Origin: an uncultured Lamprocystis sp. | GTDB lineage: Bacteria > Pseudomonadota > Gammaproteobacteria > Chromatiales > Chromatiaceae | Direction: 5' to 3' | DNA length: 64,000 nt | NCBI RefSeq assembly: GCF_903933125.1 | Contig: NZ_CAIZIZ010000477.1 | Span: 1-64,000 of the forward strand | In this document: in pieces, positions 35,741 through 45,402 of the stretch | How the letters are laid out: each line of letters opens with the position of its first letter | How positions within the stretch are numbered: the stretch's first letter is position 1 | Notes under the pieces: generated by a model | What the model was told of the DNA's origin: nothing | The model's database searches: none | The model's input: only the letters and a program-made list of their open reading frames with translations | Program-made: the position numbers and the translations under genes

Positions 35741-38275
35741 TTAGTTGAACATGCCGCGAATCCGCGCCGAGTTGCCGATCACCGCCAGTGAACTGATCGG
35801 CATGGCGATCGCGGCGATCAGGGGCGTGATGACGGCGGCCATCGCCAGCGGCACCATGATCAGGTTATACACGAGCGAGATGGCGATATTCTGCCGGATG
35901 GTCCGCAGCGTCCGCCGGGACAACTCGGCGGCTTCGAGTACCCGCTCCAAGGTGTCGGACATGAGGACGATATCCGCGCTGGCGATCGAGACATCGGTCC
36001 CGCTGCCCATGGCGATGCCGACGTCCGCGCGCACCAGGGCCGGCGCGTCGTTGACCCCGTCACCGACCATGGCAACCCGCTGTCCAGCGGCCTGCAACCG
36101 CGCGATCACCTGGTCCTTGTCCGCCGGCAGAACCTCGGCGATGACCTCGACATCGCCCACTGCGGCAGCGATCCGGCGAGCGACGGCCAGTCGGTCACCG
36201 GTCAGCAGGGTCACCCGGATACCCTGGGCGCGCATCCGCCCGACGACCTCGGCCGCCCCCGGCCGCAGCCGATCCTCGGTGGCCAGGACCAGGGTTCCCA
36301 GACCCGCGACCGCGCAGTGAATCAGACCGGCGTCCGCCAGCCAGTTCAGGTCATTCGTGCCATCGTCGACCGGGCTCGCCCCAAGACCCTGCCGGTCCAG
36401 CCACTCGGCGGTGCCGACCGCCACCAGGACCCCGGCGACGTGACCGCGGATACCCTGACCGGGGACCACCTCGACCGCAGCGCAGTGAATCCCATCGAGC
36501 CCGATTTCGGCACGCGCGCACAGGTCCAGTACGGCCGCCGCCGCCGGATGCTCGGAGAGTCGCTCCAGGGCGCCGACCTGCCGCAACAGCGACCGCTGCG
36601 CGGCGCTGAAATCCAGCCCGTCCGCGTCCAGCCGCCACCACGGACTGGAACCAACCCGCCACCCGGTCACCTCAGGCCGCCCCAACGTCAGGGTACCGGT
36701 CTTGTCGAAAACGAAGTGATCGATGTCCGACAAGCGCTCCAGCACGGCGCCGTTCTTGACCAGGATACCGCGTGCGGCGCCCAGACCGGAGGCCACGGCC
36801 ACCGCCATCGGGGTCGCCATGCCGAAGGCGCAAGGACAGGTGATGATCAACACCGAGGTCCCGGCCATGAGGGCGATCTCGATGCCCACGCCGACCCAGA
36901 GGATGAAAGTCAGAGCGCCGAGCCCCAGGGTGAGCGCGACGAACCAGGGCACGATGCGGTCGGCCAAACGCTGGATGGGCGCACGGCTGGACTGGGCATC
37001 CTCCACCAGACGGATGATGCGCCCCAGGGCAGTGTCGCGGAGCGTCGCCGTGGCGCACACCCGCAAGACCCCGGCGCGATTGATGGTGCCGGCGGACACC
37101 GCGGCACCCGCCGTTTTGGGCACCGGCCGGGACTCCCCGGTCAACATGGACTCATCGACCTCGCTGGTGCCGTCGATGACCTCCCCGTCCACCGGCACCC
37201 GCTCACCGGGCCGGACCAGCACCAGATCCCCCAGCGCGACCGAGCGCAGCGGGACCACGCTCTCGGTCCCGTCGCGCACGACCGTCGCCACCTTGGGCTG
37301 AAGGTCCAGCAGTCGCTGGGTCGAGGCCACCGCCTCGCGCTTGGACAGACCCTCCAGAAAGCGCCCAACCAGGATCACGAACAGGAAGTTGACCACCGTG
37401 TCCCAGTAGACCTCGCCGGTGCGGGTGCCGCTGACTGTCACGTAGCATGAATAGCACCAGGTGATCGTGGCCCCGACGGCGATCGGCAGATCCATGCTGA
37501 GGTGCCCGGAGCGCAGCCCCCGCCAGGCACCCTGGTAGAAAGGATAGCCCGAGTAGAGGAGCGTGGGAGTGGCGAGCAGCAGACCGATCCAGTGAAAGAG
37601 CCCGCGAAACTCGCCCTGATCCGCGCCGCTGTACAGCGCGATGGAGATCCACAGCAGGTTCATCATCGCGAACCCGGCCCAGGCCATGCGATAGAGCAGA
37701 TTCCGGCCCTGACGCCGCAGAGCACCCTCGGCCGACTCCGGATCGAAGGGCACCGCAGCATAGCCGATCGCACCCAGGCGCCCCAGAATGCGCGAGAGTT
37801 GGATGCGCCCGTTGTCCCAGCGCACGCGCAGCCGCCGCCCGGTCAGATTGACCCGCGCCTCTTCCACCCCCGGCAGCGTCTTGAGCCCGTTCTCGATCAG
37901 CCAGACACAGGCGGCGCAGTGGATCCCTTCCACCAGCAGATTGATCTCCCGATCCGCGCGGGCGGTGTCGACAAACTCCTCCTGCACCGCATCCAGATCA
38001 TAGAGCGCCAAATCCCGCGGCAACTCCGGCGGCGGACCCAGCGGCTCACCCGCGGTGGTGCGGCGATAGAAGCCCTCCAGTCCGGCGGCATGGATCGCCT
38101 CGCAGACCGCCTTACAGCCGGTACAGCAAAACGCCTGAGCGTGGCCGCGGATGACGGCGTGCGCATCCGTTGCCGGATTCAGCGGTAAACCGCAGTGAAA
38201 GCACCCGGTCCGAGACGCGTCGTCAGGCGACTGGAGCGCAATCCCGGCTGCCGTAACCGAGACCGGATCGGACAC
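35741..38275 (-). CDS. ccoI: Copper-transporting P-type ATPase CcoI (FixI)
   Basis: 844-residue P1B copper ATPase that supplies copper for the cbb3 oxidase. A Cys-rich N-terminus (CFHCGLPL) precedes a heavy-metal domain (EGIHCAACVWLIENGL); then come eight membrane helices with the CPC motif in IITCPCAFGMATPM, the phosphorylation site DKTGTLTLG and the hinge GDGVNDAPAL. Start is GTG 38275; a weak GGGGGT site lies upstream. Order ccoG-H-I-S is standard. Confidence 0.93.
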   Translation of the reverse strand: MSDPVSVTAAGIALQSPDDASRTGCFHCGLPLNPATDAHAVIRGHAQAFCCTGCKAVCEAIHAAGLEGFYRRTTAGEPLGPPPELPRDLALYDLDAVQEEFVDTARADREINLLVEGIHCAACVWLIENGLKTLPGVEEARVNLTGRRLRVRWDNGRIQLSRILGRLGAIGYAAVPFDPESAEGALRRQGRNLLYRMAWAGFAMMNLLWISIALYSGADQGEFRGLFHWIGLLLATPTLLYSGYPFYQGAWRGLRSGHLSMDLPIAVGATITWCYSCYVTVSGTRTGEVYWDTVVNFLFVILVGRFLEGLSKREAVASTQRLLDLQPKVATVVRDGTESVVPLRSVALGDLVLVRPGERVPVDGEVIDGTSEVDESMLTGESRPVPKTAGAAVSAGTINRAGVLRVCATATLRDTALGRIIRLVEDAQSSRAPIQRLADRIVPWFVALTLGLGALTFILWVGVGIEIALMAGTSVLIITCPCAFGMATPMAVAVASGLGAARGILVKNGAVLERLSDIDHFVFDKTGTLTLGRPEVTGWRVGSSPWWRLDADGLDFSAAQRSLLRQVGALERLSEHPAAAAVLDLCARAEIGLDGIHCAAVEVVPGQGIRGHVAGVLVAVGTAEWLDRQGLGASPVDDGTNDLNWLADAGLIHCAVAGLGTLVLATEDRLRPGAAEVVGRMRAQGIRVTLLTGDRLAVARRIAAAVGDVEVIAEVLPADKDQVIARLQAAGQRVAMVGDGVNDAPALVRADVGIAMGSGTDVSIASADIVLMSDTLERVLEAAELSRRTLRTIRQNIAISLVYNLIMVPLAMAAVITPLIAAIAMPISSLAVIGNSARIRGMFN

Positions 38276-38312
38276 CGCGTTACCCCCAACCGAGCGCCGG
38301 ATCGACGTCGTC

Positions 38313-38840
38313 CTAGTTTTCCGGGCGATCGGGACGGGTCACGATGATCGCATCGCCGGTGGTGAACTCATCCTCGCCCTGGCGCACGGCAATCAGGCCG
38401 TCCCAGGCGCCGAACAGCGGAAACACGACCTGGGCCGCGTAGCGTCCCGGCCCCTCGGCCGTCATCGGCGCCGAAAAGTCCCGCGACTTGTCCGAGGGCC
38501 GGTAGGCGAAGAAGGTGACCTCATCGGGCGTCACCGGCTGACCGACCTTGTCCACCAGGACAACCCGGATGGTCGCAGGCTCCCCCGGCCTGAGGTCGTC
38601 GGGAAAGTCCGTGCGCATGGTCCAGCCCGGGTCTTTCGCCAGACGGGAGACCAGCGTCTGTTCATAGTGCTGCCCACGATTGTAAAAGTCTTCACTGACC
38701 AGGCCCGGATTGGTCGAGACGGCCAAATAGACCATGGTCAGATTGACCCCCAACACCACAACGATCAGGCCGATCCAGCCAAGGACCCACGGATTGCGCC
38801 AGGGCGAATTGGACCTGTTGGCCGTTACGGATGACTGCAT
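38313..38840 (-). CDS. ccoH: cbb3 oxidase assembly protein CcoH (FixH)
   Basis: About 175 residues with one N-terminal membrane helix (WVLGWIGLIVVVLGVNLTMVYLA) and a periplasmic domain containing the FixH motif SEDFYNRGQHYEQ. It works with CcoI and CcoG in oxidase maturation. The ORF begins at GTG 38849, but that lies right against an AGGAGAG site; ATG 38840 has the correct spacing and is preferred. Confidence 0.9.
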   Translation of the reverse strand: MQSSVTANRSNSPWRNPWVLGWIGLIVVVLGVNLTMVYLAVSTNPGLVSEDFYNRGQHYEQTLVSRLAKDPGWTMRTDFPDDLRPGEPATIRVVLVDKVGQPVTPDEVTFFAYRPSDKSRDFSAPMTAEGPGRYAAQVVFPLFGAWDGLIAVRQGEDEFTTGDAIIVTRPDRPEN

Positions 38841-38886
38841 CGAATTCACTCTCCTGACGACTGATTACATTGACCGGCCAGCTGGA

Positions 38887-40320
38887 TCAGCGGTCCGGCC
38901 CGACAAAGACGCTGGTCCGCTCGGACTCGACCACCAGACCGTCCGACCGGGTCGCCTCCACCCGGAAGCGGATCGGCTCCTGCGCCTTTTTCAGATGGCG
39001 CTTCGGCACCTTGACGAAGACCATCGCGGGCGTCACCCCGCCGGCGTGAATGACCACCGGCGCTTCGGCCCCGATTAGTTTCAAGCCCTCCGGCCCAGAG
39101 ACACTGATTCGCACCGCAAGTTCCTCCGGCATCTTATTGAGCATCTTGAGTGTGTATTTATTCTGGATCGAGCCGTCACTCAAGGTGACGAACAGCGGGG
39201 CACGCTCATGCAGCACCTTGAGATCAATGGCATCCAGCGCGGACATCCCGTAGAAGATGCCGGACAGGGCGACCGCCAGGATGGTCGCATAGACCCAGAC
39301 CCGCGGACGCTTCAGCAGCGCCTTGGGGGCCTGTCCGGCGAACTCGTCCAGCGAGGCGTACCGGATGAGACCGCGCGGCCGGCCCACTTTCTCCATCACC
39401 TCGTCGCACGCGTCGATGCACAGGGCGCAGGTGATGCAGCCCTCCTGCTGCCCCTGACGGATATCGATGCCGGTCGGGCAAACCGCGACACACTGATTGC
39501 AGTCGACGCAGTCGCCGTTGGTCCGGGAGGCCGCCGTCTCGCCCTTGTTGACCCTGCCGCGCGGTTCACCGCGGCGCTCGTCATAGGTAGGGACAATGGT
39601 CGTCTTGTCGAGCATGACCCCTTGAATGCGGGCGTAGGGACAGAGCCAGAAACAGGTCTGTTCGCGCAGGTAGCCGGCCAGGACGTAGGTGCCGACCGTG
39701 AACAGCGCGACTGAGATATAGGCCGCGCTGTTCGCCTCCCCGAGGAAAAACGCACCCCACAGACCGGGGGCATCGGTGAACCAGGCCACGAAGCTGAAAC
39801 CGGTAAAGAAGCCGATCAGAATCCACAACAGATGCTTGGTGAGCTTGGTGCGCACCTTCGCGCGACTCCAAGGCTCCTGATCGAGCTTGCGCCGCTGGGG
39901 CGGTGTTCCCTCCAGCCGCTCCTCGATCCAGGTGAAAATATCGGTCCACACCGTCTGAAAGCAGAAGAAGCCGCACCACACACGCCCGACCAAGGCCGTC
40001 GCCACCGCGAGCAAGATCGCGAAAAAGAGCAACAGCAGCGACAGCATCCAGAAATCCTGGGGCAGGATGGTCACGCCGAAGAGGTGATACTGACGGTTAG
40101 GGATATCGAACAAAACCGCCTGGCGCCCGTCCCAACGCAGATAGGGACCCAGAAAGAAGATCAGCCAGACGCTCGCCGTCACCCACTTGATGGTGCGCCA
40201 GCGCCCACGGATGCGCTTGGCATGGATGGTCTCGCCGCCGGTATTGACGTGCCAGTGCTCGGCCTCGTCGTAAAGCGCGTCGACAGCGGCCTGATGCTGA
40301 CGTGTGTCACTCATACTCAC
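38887..40320 (-). CDS. ccoG: cbb3 oxidase accessory protein CcoG
   Basis: 477-residue polyferredoxin-like membrane protein involved in copper reduction for oxidase assembly. Several helices in the first 250 residues hold the FFCFQTVWTD and CFWLCPYARIQG segments; two [4Fe-4S] ferredoxin motifs follow (CVDCNQCVAVCPTGID and CITCALCIDACDEV), then another helix and an Ig-like periplasmic C-terminus. An AGGAG site precedes the start. It is separated from the oxidase structural genes by a terminator, so it may have its own promoter. Confidence 0.93.
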   Translation of the reverse strand: MSMSDTRQHQAAVDALYDEAEHWHVNTGGETIHAKRIRGRWRTIKWVTASVWLIFFLGPYLRWDGRQAVLFDIPNRQYHLFGVTILPQDFWMLSLLLLFFAILLAVATALVGRVWCGFFCFQTVWTDIFTWIEERLEGTPPQRRKLDQEPWSRAKVRTKLTKHLLWILIGFFTGFSFVAWFTDAPGLWGAFFLGEANSAAYISVALFTVGTYVLAGYLREQTCFWLCPYARIQGVMLDKTTIVPTYDERRGEPRGRVNKGETAASRTNGDCVDCNQCVAVCPTGIDIRQGQQEGCITCALCIDACDEVMEKVGRPRGLIRYASLDEFAGQAPKALLKRPRVWVYATILAVALSGIFYGMSALDAIDLKVLHERAPLFVTLSDGSIQNKYTLKMLNKMPEELAVRISVSGPEGLKLIGAEAPVVIHAGGVTPAMVFVKVPKRHLKKAQEPIRFRVEATRSDGLVVESERTSVFVGPDR

Positions 40321-40490
40321 GGAACAACTCCTGAACCCGACCTATGCCGAATACGTGCCAGGTCTCTCCACGGCGGGGACGAACAACTGAACTTCCGCGG
40401 GCGGGGGCGGATCATCGTAGCGTCCCGGCAACCTTAAGCCCATGTCTTTTCGCAATGATATACCCTTGATCCGGAGAAGACCCCAGACAG

Positions 40491-40512
40491 AAAAAGGGGG
40501 ACATCGGCCCCC
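40491..40512 (-). terminator. Rho-independent terminator after the oxidase operon
   Basis: Read on the minus strand: GGGGG, a short loop, CCCCC and then TTTTT, 25 bp after the stop of the small membrane gene at 40537. It separates ccoNOQP and the small gene from ccoG. Confidence 0.7.
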
Positions 40513-40536
40513 GGATAGGGTATCGCCGGAGCGCCG

Positions 40537-40692
40537 CTAGGGCTTCTGATGCTTATGGGCCGCGGCATCCTGCTTGATAAGTGCCGCGACCTTGAAGGCC
40601 AGAAAGGTGATGATGACGACGGCCATCACGACCATCAGGATGGACATCCAGGCGACCGGATCCCAATTCATCAGGTTGGAAACAACATTCAT
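40537..40692 (-). CDS. Small single-helix membrane protein, 51 aa, last gene of ccoNOQP operon
   Basis: This gene is missing from the ORF track because of its size. ATG 40692 has a strong GAGGGGAG site with good spacing; the product begins MNVVSNLMNWDPVAWM, has one hydrophobic helix (MVVMAVVIITFLAFKVAAL) and a Lys/His-rich tail. It follows ccoP by about 85 bp and is followed by the operon terminator. It resembles CcoQ in layout, but a CcoQ gene is already present, so it may be a second small subunit or assembly factor. Family not recognised. Confidence 0.7.
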   Translation of the reverse strand: MNVVSNLMNWDPVAWMSILMVVMAVVIITFLAFKVAALIKQDAAAHKHQKP

Positions 40693-40776
40693 GACAACTC
40701 CCCTCTCCGCGCTGTATGGCCGGCGGACGGCGCTGCTGTTGCCGCCCGCCGGAGTCGTCCACGCCGCCGACTCGAC

Positions 40777-41691
40777 CTATTGGCCGCCACCGAACTCGTG
40801 GACATAGACGACGAGCTTCTTGATTTCCTCAGGCCCCAACTTCGCCACACCACCACGGGTCGCGTCCGGCCCCCAAACCGGCATCACGGCATCGCGCGTC
40901 CCCGGAACATTGGGCTGATTGACCCCGTAGAGAATCGTGTGTTTGGCACTCTCGAAGCCGCCCGGCTCGAAGCGCCAGATCCCGTCCGCGAGATTGGCTG
41001 CACCGACCGAAACGAACTCACCGTTCGGCAGGTCGACCACGTGTCCGTTCGCCTTCTCGCCATGGCAGGCGGTGCAGCCCTTGCTCTTGAACAACGCCCA
41101 ACCCTCCGGGCTCCCACCGGCCCCGGCCGTCTCGTTCATCTGCACGGCCCAATTGGCTAGGGTGTCCACCTCGACCGGGGCAAGGATCTTCTCGTGGGCC
41201 GTCATCACCCCCTTGCGCCCGCCCGCGATGGATTCCTGGATCTTGGCCGTGGTGCCGCCGTACAGCCAGTCGTCATCAGCCAGGACCGGAAAACCGGGAT
41301 TACCCGCCCCGCCGCTGCCGTGACAGGCCCGGCAGTTATCGCCAAACAGCACCTTGGCGGAAGCCAGGGTGTATTCCTTGAGCCCGGGGTCGGCGATGAT
41401 CTGATCGGCCGTCATCCCTGCCAGCTTTTCTTCGAACTGGGCGCGCTTCGCCGTGATCTGCGCCACGCCCTCGGCATACTCCTTCATCTGGCTCCAGCCG
41501 AGCACGCCTTGGGTCGGCTCCTGACCGATCGGCCACATCGGGTAGAGAATCGCATAGCCGATCCAGAAGGCGACGGAGGCCCAGAACGCCAGCATCCACC
41601 ACCGCGGCGGCGGGTTCTTCAACTCACGCAGGTTGTCGTCCCAGACATGCCCCGTGTTGTTTTCGCCGGGGAAGGGGTTATTTTCCGCCAT
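40777..41691 (-). CDS. ccoP: cbb3 oxidase diheme subunit CcoP
   Basis: 304 residues: N-terminal membrane helix (about 31-53), then two cytochrome c domains with heme sites CRACH (120-124) and CTACH (206-210). CcoP receives electrons from soluble cytochromes and passes them to CcoO/CcoN. The conserved PVLADDDWLYGG segment lies between the hemes. It overlaps ccoQ by 14 bp. Confidence 0.95.
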   Translation of the reverse strand: MAENNPFPGENNTGHVWDDNLRELKNPPPRWWMLAFWASVAFWIGYAILYPMWPIGQEPTQGVLGWSQMKEYAEGVAQITAKRAQFEEKLAGMTADQIIADPGLKEYTLASAKVLFGDNCRACHGSGGAGNPGFPVLADDDWLYGGTTAKIQESIAGGRKGVMTAHEKILAPVEVDTLANWAVQMNETAGAGGSPEGWALFKSKGCTACHGEKANGHVVDLPNGEFVSVGAANLADGIWRFEPGGFESAKHTILYGVNQPNVPGTRDAVMPVWGPDATRGGVAKLGPEEIKKLVVYVHEFGGGQ

Positions 41692-41851
41692 CTTTGTCTC
41701 CGCTGAACTCGTTGTCCTCTTCGAACGGGATGTACTTGCGGGCTTCGAGCCGCTCCCGGTTCTTGGGACGGAATACCTGGAAGTAGGCCACGACCATGAG
41801 CAGGAAGATGACGACGGTCAGGATCATGCCGATCCAGTCGTTGGTCGTCAT
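41678..41851 (-). CDS. ccoQ: cbb3 oxidase subunit CcoQ
   Basis: 57 residues from ATG 41851: one membrane helix (GMILTVVIFLLMVVAYFQVF) followed by RPKNRERLEARKYIPFEED, the CcoQ pattern. It stabilises CcoP binding to the core. An alternative start is GTG 41893, overlapping the end of ccoO and preceded by GAGGCGAAGG, which would add 14 residues; I cannot decide between them by sequence alone. Confidence 0.85.
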   Translation of the reverse strand: MTTNDWIGMILTVVIFLLMVVAYFQVFRPKNRERLEARKYIPFEEDNEFSGDKDGGK

Positions 41852-41885
41852 CGCCTGCCAGTCGGTATGAAAATACTCGCTGAGG

Positions 41886-42632
41886 CTATTCACGATAGGC
41901 CTTCGCCTCATCCAGCTTGGCCATGGTACCAAGCACCTGGAGGTAGGTCACCAGCGCATCCATCTCAGTCTTTCCTTTGACGACCTCCGGCGCTTTCTCG
42001 ATGTCGGCGTCCGCATAGGGAACGCCGATGAGTCGCAGGCCGCTCATATGCCTGCGCATCCGCTTGCCATTGACATAGCTTTCATCCAGCCAGGGATAGG
42101 CAGGCATCACCGACTCCGGCACCAGGTTCTGGGGCCGGCGCAAATGCTGGCGGTGCCAGTCGTTCGAATACTTGCCGCCCACCCGCGCGAGATCCGGGCC
42201 AGTGCGCTTGGAACCCCACTGCATCGGGTGATCGAACATCGACTCCGAGGCCAGCGAGTAGTGACCGTAACGCTCCTTCTCATCACGGAACGGCCGCACC
42301 ATCTGCGAATGACAAAGGTAACAGCCCTCACGCTGGTAGATGTCCCGGCCGGCCAATTCCAGTGCGGTGTAGGGACGGACACCATCGCCCGGCTGCCAGT
42401 TCCACACCTGCTTCCCCGCCTCATCCACGGCGACGATGGGCTCGATGCCCGCCTTAGGCCAGACGATCTCCGGGAACTTATTATGCTCCATGGTGTTCTT
42501 CATGAAGAACAGCGGCACGATCTCGACCAGACCACCGACGGCCAAGGCCAGGCCGAGAAAGAACAGGAGACCCCAGATGTTGATCTCCATCCATTCCTGA
42601 AAGCTCTTCGCTTTGACTTTGCGATCAGCCAT
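41886..42632 (-). CDS. ccoO: cbb3 oxidase monoheme subunit CcoO
   Basis: 248 residues; N-terminal membrane helix (19-43) and one cytochrome c site CYLCH at 104-108 in the conserved [15 protein letters not shown]. Compared with the ~200-residue Pseudomonas form, there is an insert of about 30 residues between the helix and [13 protein letters not shown]. The gene is 27 bp after ccoN with a GGAG site. Confidence 0.95.
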   Translation of the reverse strand: MADRKVKAKSFQEWMEINIWGLLFFLGLALAVGGLVEIVPLFFMKNTMEHNKFPEIVWPKAGIEPIVAVDEAGKQVWNWQPGDGVRPYTALELAGRDIYQREGCYLCHSQMVRPFRDEKERYGHYSLASESMFDHPMQWGSKRTGPDLARVGGKYSNDWHRQHLRRPQNLVPESVMPAYPWLDESYVNGKRMRRHMSGLRLIGVPYADADIEKAPEVVKGKTEMDALVTYLQVLGTMAKLDEAKAYRE

Positions 42633-42659
42633 GTCTCTAAAACTCCAGTAGGTGGTTGA

Positions 42660-44093
42660 TCAGGCGGGCGCCGGAACGCTGCGCGCCCGCACCAGGCTGC
42701 CGTCAGCGGCCGACTTGCGCAGGGTCATCAACACGTTGAACAGCATCACGATCGCACCGGCCAGGAAAATGGCGCCGCCGATGGCCCGCATCGCGTAGTA
42801 GGGGTGCATGGCATCCACCGATTCGACGAAGGTATAGGCCAAGGTGCCGTACTCATCATAGGCGCGCCACATCAGCCCCTGCATGATGCCGGACACCCAC
42901 ATGGCGACGATATACACCACGGTGCCAATGGTCGCGGTCCAGAAGTGGAAGTTGACCAGCCGCTCGGAAAACATCTCGGTGTGGAACAGGCGCGGCATCA
43001 GGTGATAGATAGCGCCGATGGAGATACCGGCCACCCAGCCGAGCGCGCCGGAGTGAACATGACCGATGGTCCAGTCGGTGTAGTGCGACAGTGCGTTGAC
43101 CGTCTTGAGTGCCATAACCGGGCCTTCGAAAGTGGACATGGCGTAGAAGGCCAGGGCCATGATCAGGAAGCGCAGGACATAGTCGGTGCGCAGGCGGTCC
43201 CAGGCGCCGGACAGTGTCATCATGCCGTTCACCGCGCCGCCCCAGGAGGGGATGATCATCGCGATCGAGACCGCCGCTCCCAGAGACCCGGTCCAATCAG
43301 GCAGCGCGGTATACTGAAGGTGATGGGCGCCAAGCCAGACATAGCCGAACATCAAGGCCCAGAAGTGGATGACCGAGAGTCGGTAGGAGTAGATCGGGCG
43401 GCCGGCCTGCTTCGGCACGAAGTAATACATGATCCCGAGGAAGCCGGCAGTCAGATAAAAGCCGACGGCATTATGACCCCACCACCACTGGATCATGGCG
43501 TCCTGGACACCGGAGAACAGCGAGTAGGATTTGAACAACCCGACCGGGATAGCCAGGCTGTTGACCACGTGCAGATAGACGATCATCACCATCATGCCGA
43601 GGAAGAACCAATTCGACACATAGATGTGCGAGGTCTTGCGTACCGCGATGGTCATGATGAAATTGAAGGTGAACGAGAGCCAGACGACGGCGATCAGGAT
43701 ATCGATCGGCCATTCAAGTTCGGCGTATTCCTTGGACTCGGTGAGACCCAGCGGGAGGGTGATGACGGCCAGCAGGATCACGGTGTTCCAGCCCCAGAAG
43801 ACGAACCAGGCGAGCTTGTCGCTCCACAGACGCACACCGCACGTACGCTGCACGGTGTAAAAAGCGGTCGCCATCAGCGTACAGCCGCCGAAGGCGAAGA
43901 TGACCGCGTTGGTATGGACCGGACGCAACCGTCCGAACGAGATGTAGGGACTGTCGAAGTTGAGGAACGGCCACGCCAGTTCCGAGGCAATATAGACACC
44001 GACCGAGGCACCGACCACCAAGTAGACGGCTGCCATGACGGTGAACCAGCGTACAACATCGAAGTTGTACTTCTGCTCCAATCCGGATTCCAT
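42660..44093 (-). CDS. ccoN: cbb3 oxidase catalytic subunit CcoN
   Basis: Heme-copper oxidase subunit I of the C family, 477 residues with about 12 membrane helices; reduces O2 to water at high affinity. The copper-B histidine helix is [15 protein letters not shown], and further heme-ligand histidines are in YLHVVNSL and [14 protein letters not shown]. First gene of the operon, with a GGAGGG site just before ATG. The upstream gap holds a degenerate FNR-like box. Confidence 0.97.
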   Translation of the reverse strand: MESGLEQKYNFDVVRWFTVMAAVYLVVGASVGVYIASELAWPFLNFDSPYISFGRLRPVHTNAVIFAFGGCTLMATAFYTVQRTCGVRLWSDKLAWFVFWGWNTVILLAVITLPLGLTESKEYAELEWPIDILIAVVWLSFTFNFIMTIAVRKTSHIYVSNWFFLGMMVMIVYLHVVNSLAIPVGLFKSYSLFSGVQDAMIQWWWGHNAVGFYLTAGFLGIMYYFVPKQAGRPIYSYRLSVIHFWALMFGYVWLGAHHLQYTALPDWTGSLGAAVSIAMIIPSWGGAVNGMMTLSGAWDRLRTDYVLRFLIMALAFYAMSTFEGPVMALKTVNALSHYTDWTIGHVHSGALGWVAGISIGAIYHLMPRLFHTEMFSERLVNFHFWTATIGTVVYIVAMWVSGIMQGLMWRAYDEYGTLAYTFVESVDAMHPYYAMRAIGGAIFLAGAIVMLFNVLMTLRKSAADGSLVRARSVPAPA

Positions 44094-44267
44094 AAACCCT
44101 CCAGGGATTCTTTAGAAAAGCGAAGAAGGACACCAGGCGATCCAGCCTAACTTCTGTGCGCCTCAATCCCCAGGCGTAGCCTCAGCAATCAGACTGGATT
44201 GGACCTGGAAAGTCAACAGTGACAAGACAAACGGCACAGTTGACCGCGTGATTTGCCGCAACGGTTG

Positions 44268-44281
44268 TTGATCTGGATTCA
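44268..44281. promoter_or_regulatory. Possible FNR/ANR box upstream of ccoN
   Basis: TTGATCTGGATTCA matches the TTGAT-N4-ATCAA dyad at 8 of 10 positions. It lies about 175 bp before the ccoN start and just downstream of rpoS. Oxygen-responsive control of ccoN by FNR-type regulators is common, but the match is imperfect. Confidence 0.3.
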
Positions 44282-44301
44282 GTGCGGCGAACACCAGGCG
44301 G

Positions 44302-45372
44302 CTACTTGAAAAACGACTCAATCGAGAAACCTTCCTTCTCGAGGATGTCGCGCAGACGCCGGAGCGCGTCCATCTGGATCTGGCGCACCCGTTCACGCGT
44401 CACACCGAGTTCCTGAGCGACGCGTTCCAGCGTCGCGTTCTCGTAGCCGTGCAGCCCGAATCGCCGTTCGACCACCTCGCGCTGCTTCTCGTTGAGCTTG
44501 CCCAGCCAATGCTCAAGATTGGATTGGATATCCTCGTCCTGGATCCGGTCGGTCGGGTCGTCCGCGGACTCGTCCTCGAGCATGTCCACCAGCGGTTTGT
44601 CCACGTCCTTGCTGAACGGGGTGTCGACCGAGGTAATCCGCTCGTTGAGACCGAGCATCCGCTTGACCTCGTGGATCGGCCGGTCCAGCAACACGGCGAT
44701 ATCCTCGGTCGTGGGCTCATGATCAAGCCGCTGCGCGAGTTTTCGCGCGGCCTTGAGATAGATGTTGATCTCCTTGACCACATGGATCGGCAGACGCACG
44801 GTGCGCGTCTGGTTCATGATCGCCCGCTCGATGGTCTGGCGGATCCACCAAGTGGCGTAGGTTGAGAAGCGAAACCCGCGTTCCGGATCGAATTTTTCCA
44901 CCGCGCGGATGAGACCGAGGTTGCCTTCCTCGATCAAGTCCAGCAGCGGCAGCCCGCGGTTGAGGTAACGACGTGCGATCTTCACGACCAGACGCAGGTT
45001 GCTCACGATCATGCGCTGGCGCGAGGTGTTGTCGCCGCGCTGGGCGAGACGCGCAAAGTACACTTCTTCCTCAGCGGTCAGCAAGCGCGACTCGCCAATC
45101 TCGTTTAAGTAGATCCGGGTGGCGTCGAAGTCGCCCTCGCTGGACAGAAAGCGCTCGCTGACCGGCCCGGCCCCTTCCTCGTCGACCGGCTCTTCGACCG
45201 GCTCGACCGGCTCGGCGTCATCAATGATCTCGCTGATCTCATCCGGGTCCCCATCAAGCAGAATCAGAGACTCGCTGTCCGGGTCGATATCGGAATCGAG
45301 AATCTCGGGCTCAATGATCTCGAGGTCGACCCGCTCGGCCGCAACGATCTCGGTGTCCTCGGTGCTTAACAT
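44302..45372 (-). CDS. rpoS: Stationary-phase sigma factor RpoS
   Basis: Sigma-70 family factor for general stress response, 356 residues from the second ATG. Region 1.2/2 is seen in [29 protein letters not shown], 2.4 in [21 protein letters not shown], and region 4.2 in [20 protein letters not shown]. The genomic position after surE-pcm-nlpD confirms RpoS rather than RpoD. The first ATG (45378) lies only three bases from GGAGG, so I prefer the ATG at 45372. The first 60 residues are strongly acidic and longer than in E. coli RpoS. Confidence 0.95.
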   Translation of the reverse strand: MLSTEDTEIVAAERVDLEIIEPEILDSDIDPDSESLILLDGDPDEISEIIDDAEPVEPVEEPVDEEGAGPVSERFLSSEGDFDATRIYLNEIGESRLLTAEEEVYFARLAQRGDNTSRQRMIVSNLRLVVKIARRYLNRGLPLLDLIEEGNLGLIRAVEKFDPERGFRFSTYATWWIRQTIERAIMNQTRTVRLPIHVVKEINIYLKAARKLAQRLDHEPTTEDIAVLLDRPIHEVKRMLGLNERITSVDTPFSKDVDKPLVDMLEDESADDPTDRIQDEDIQSNLEHWLGKLNEKQREVVERRFGLHGYENATLERVAQELGVTRERVRQIQMDALRRLRDILEKEGFSIESFFK

Positions 45373-45402
45373 CCACATCTCCCTCCGTCCGCTCAGACGG
45401 TG

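Noticed and set aside
42804-44150. 448-aa plus-strand ORF
   Set aside because: Antisense to ccoN; His/Asp-rich low-complexity composition typical of a mirror frame.
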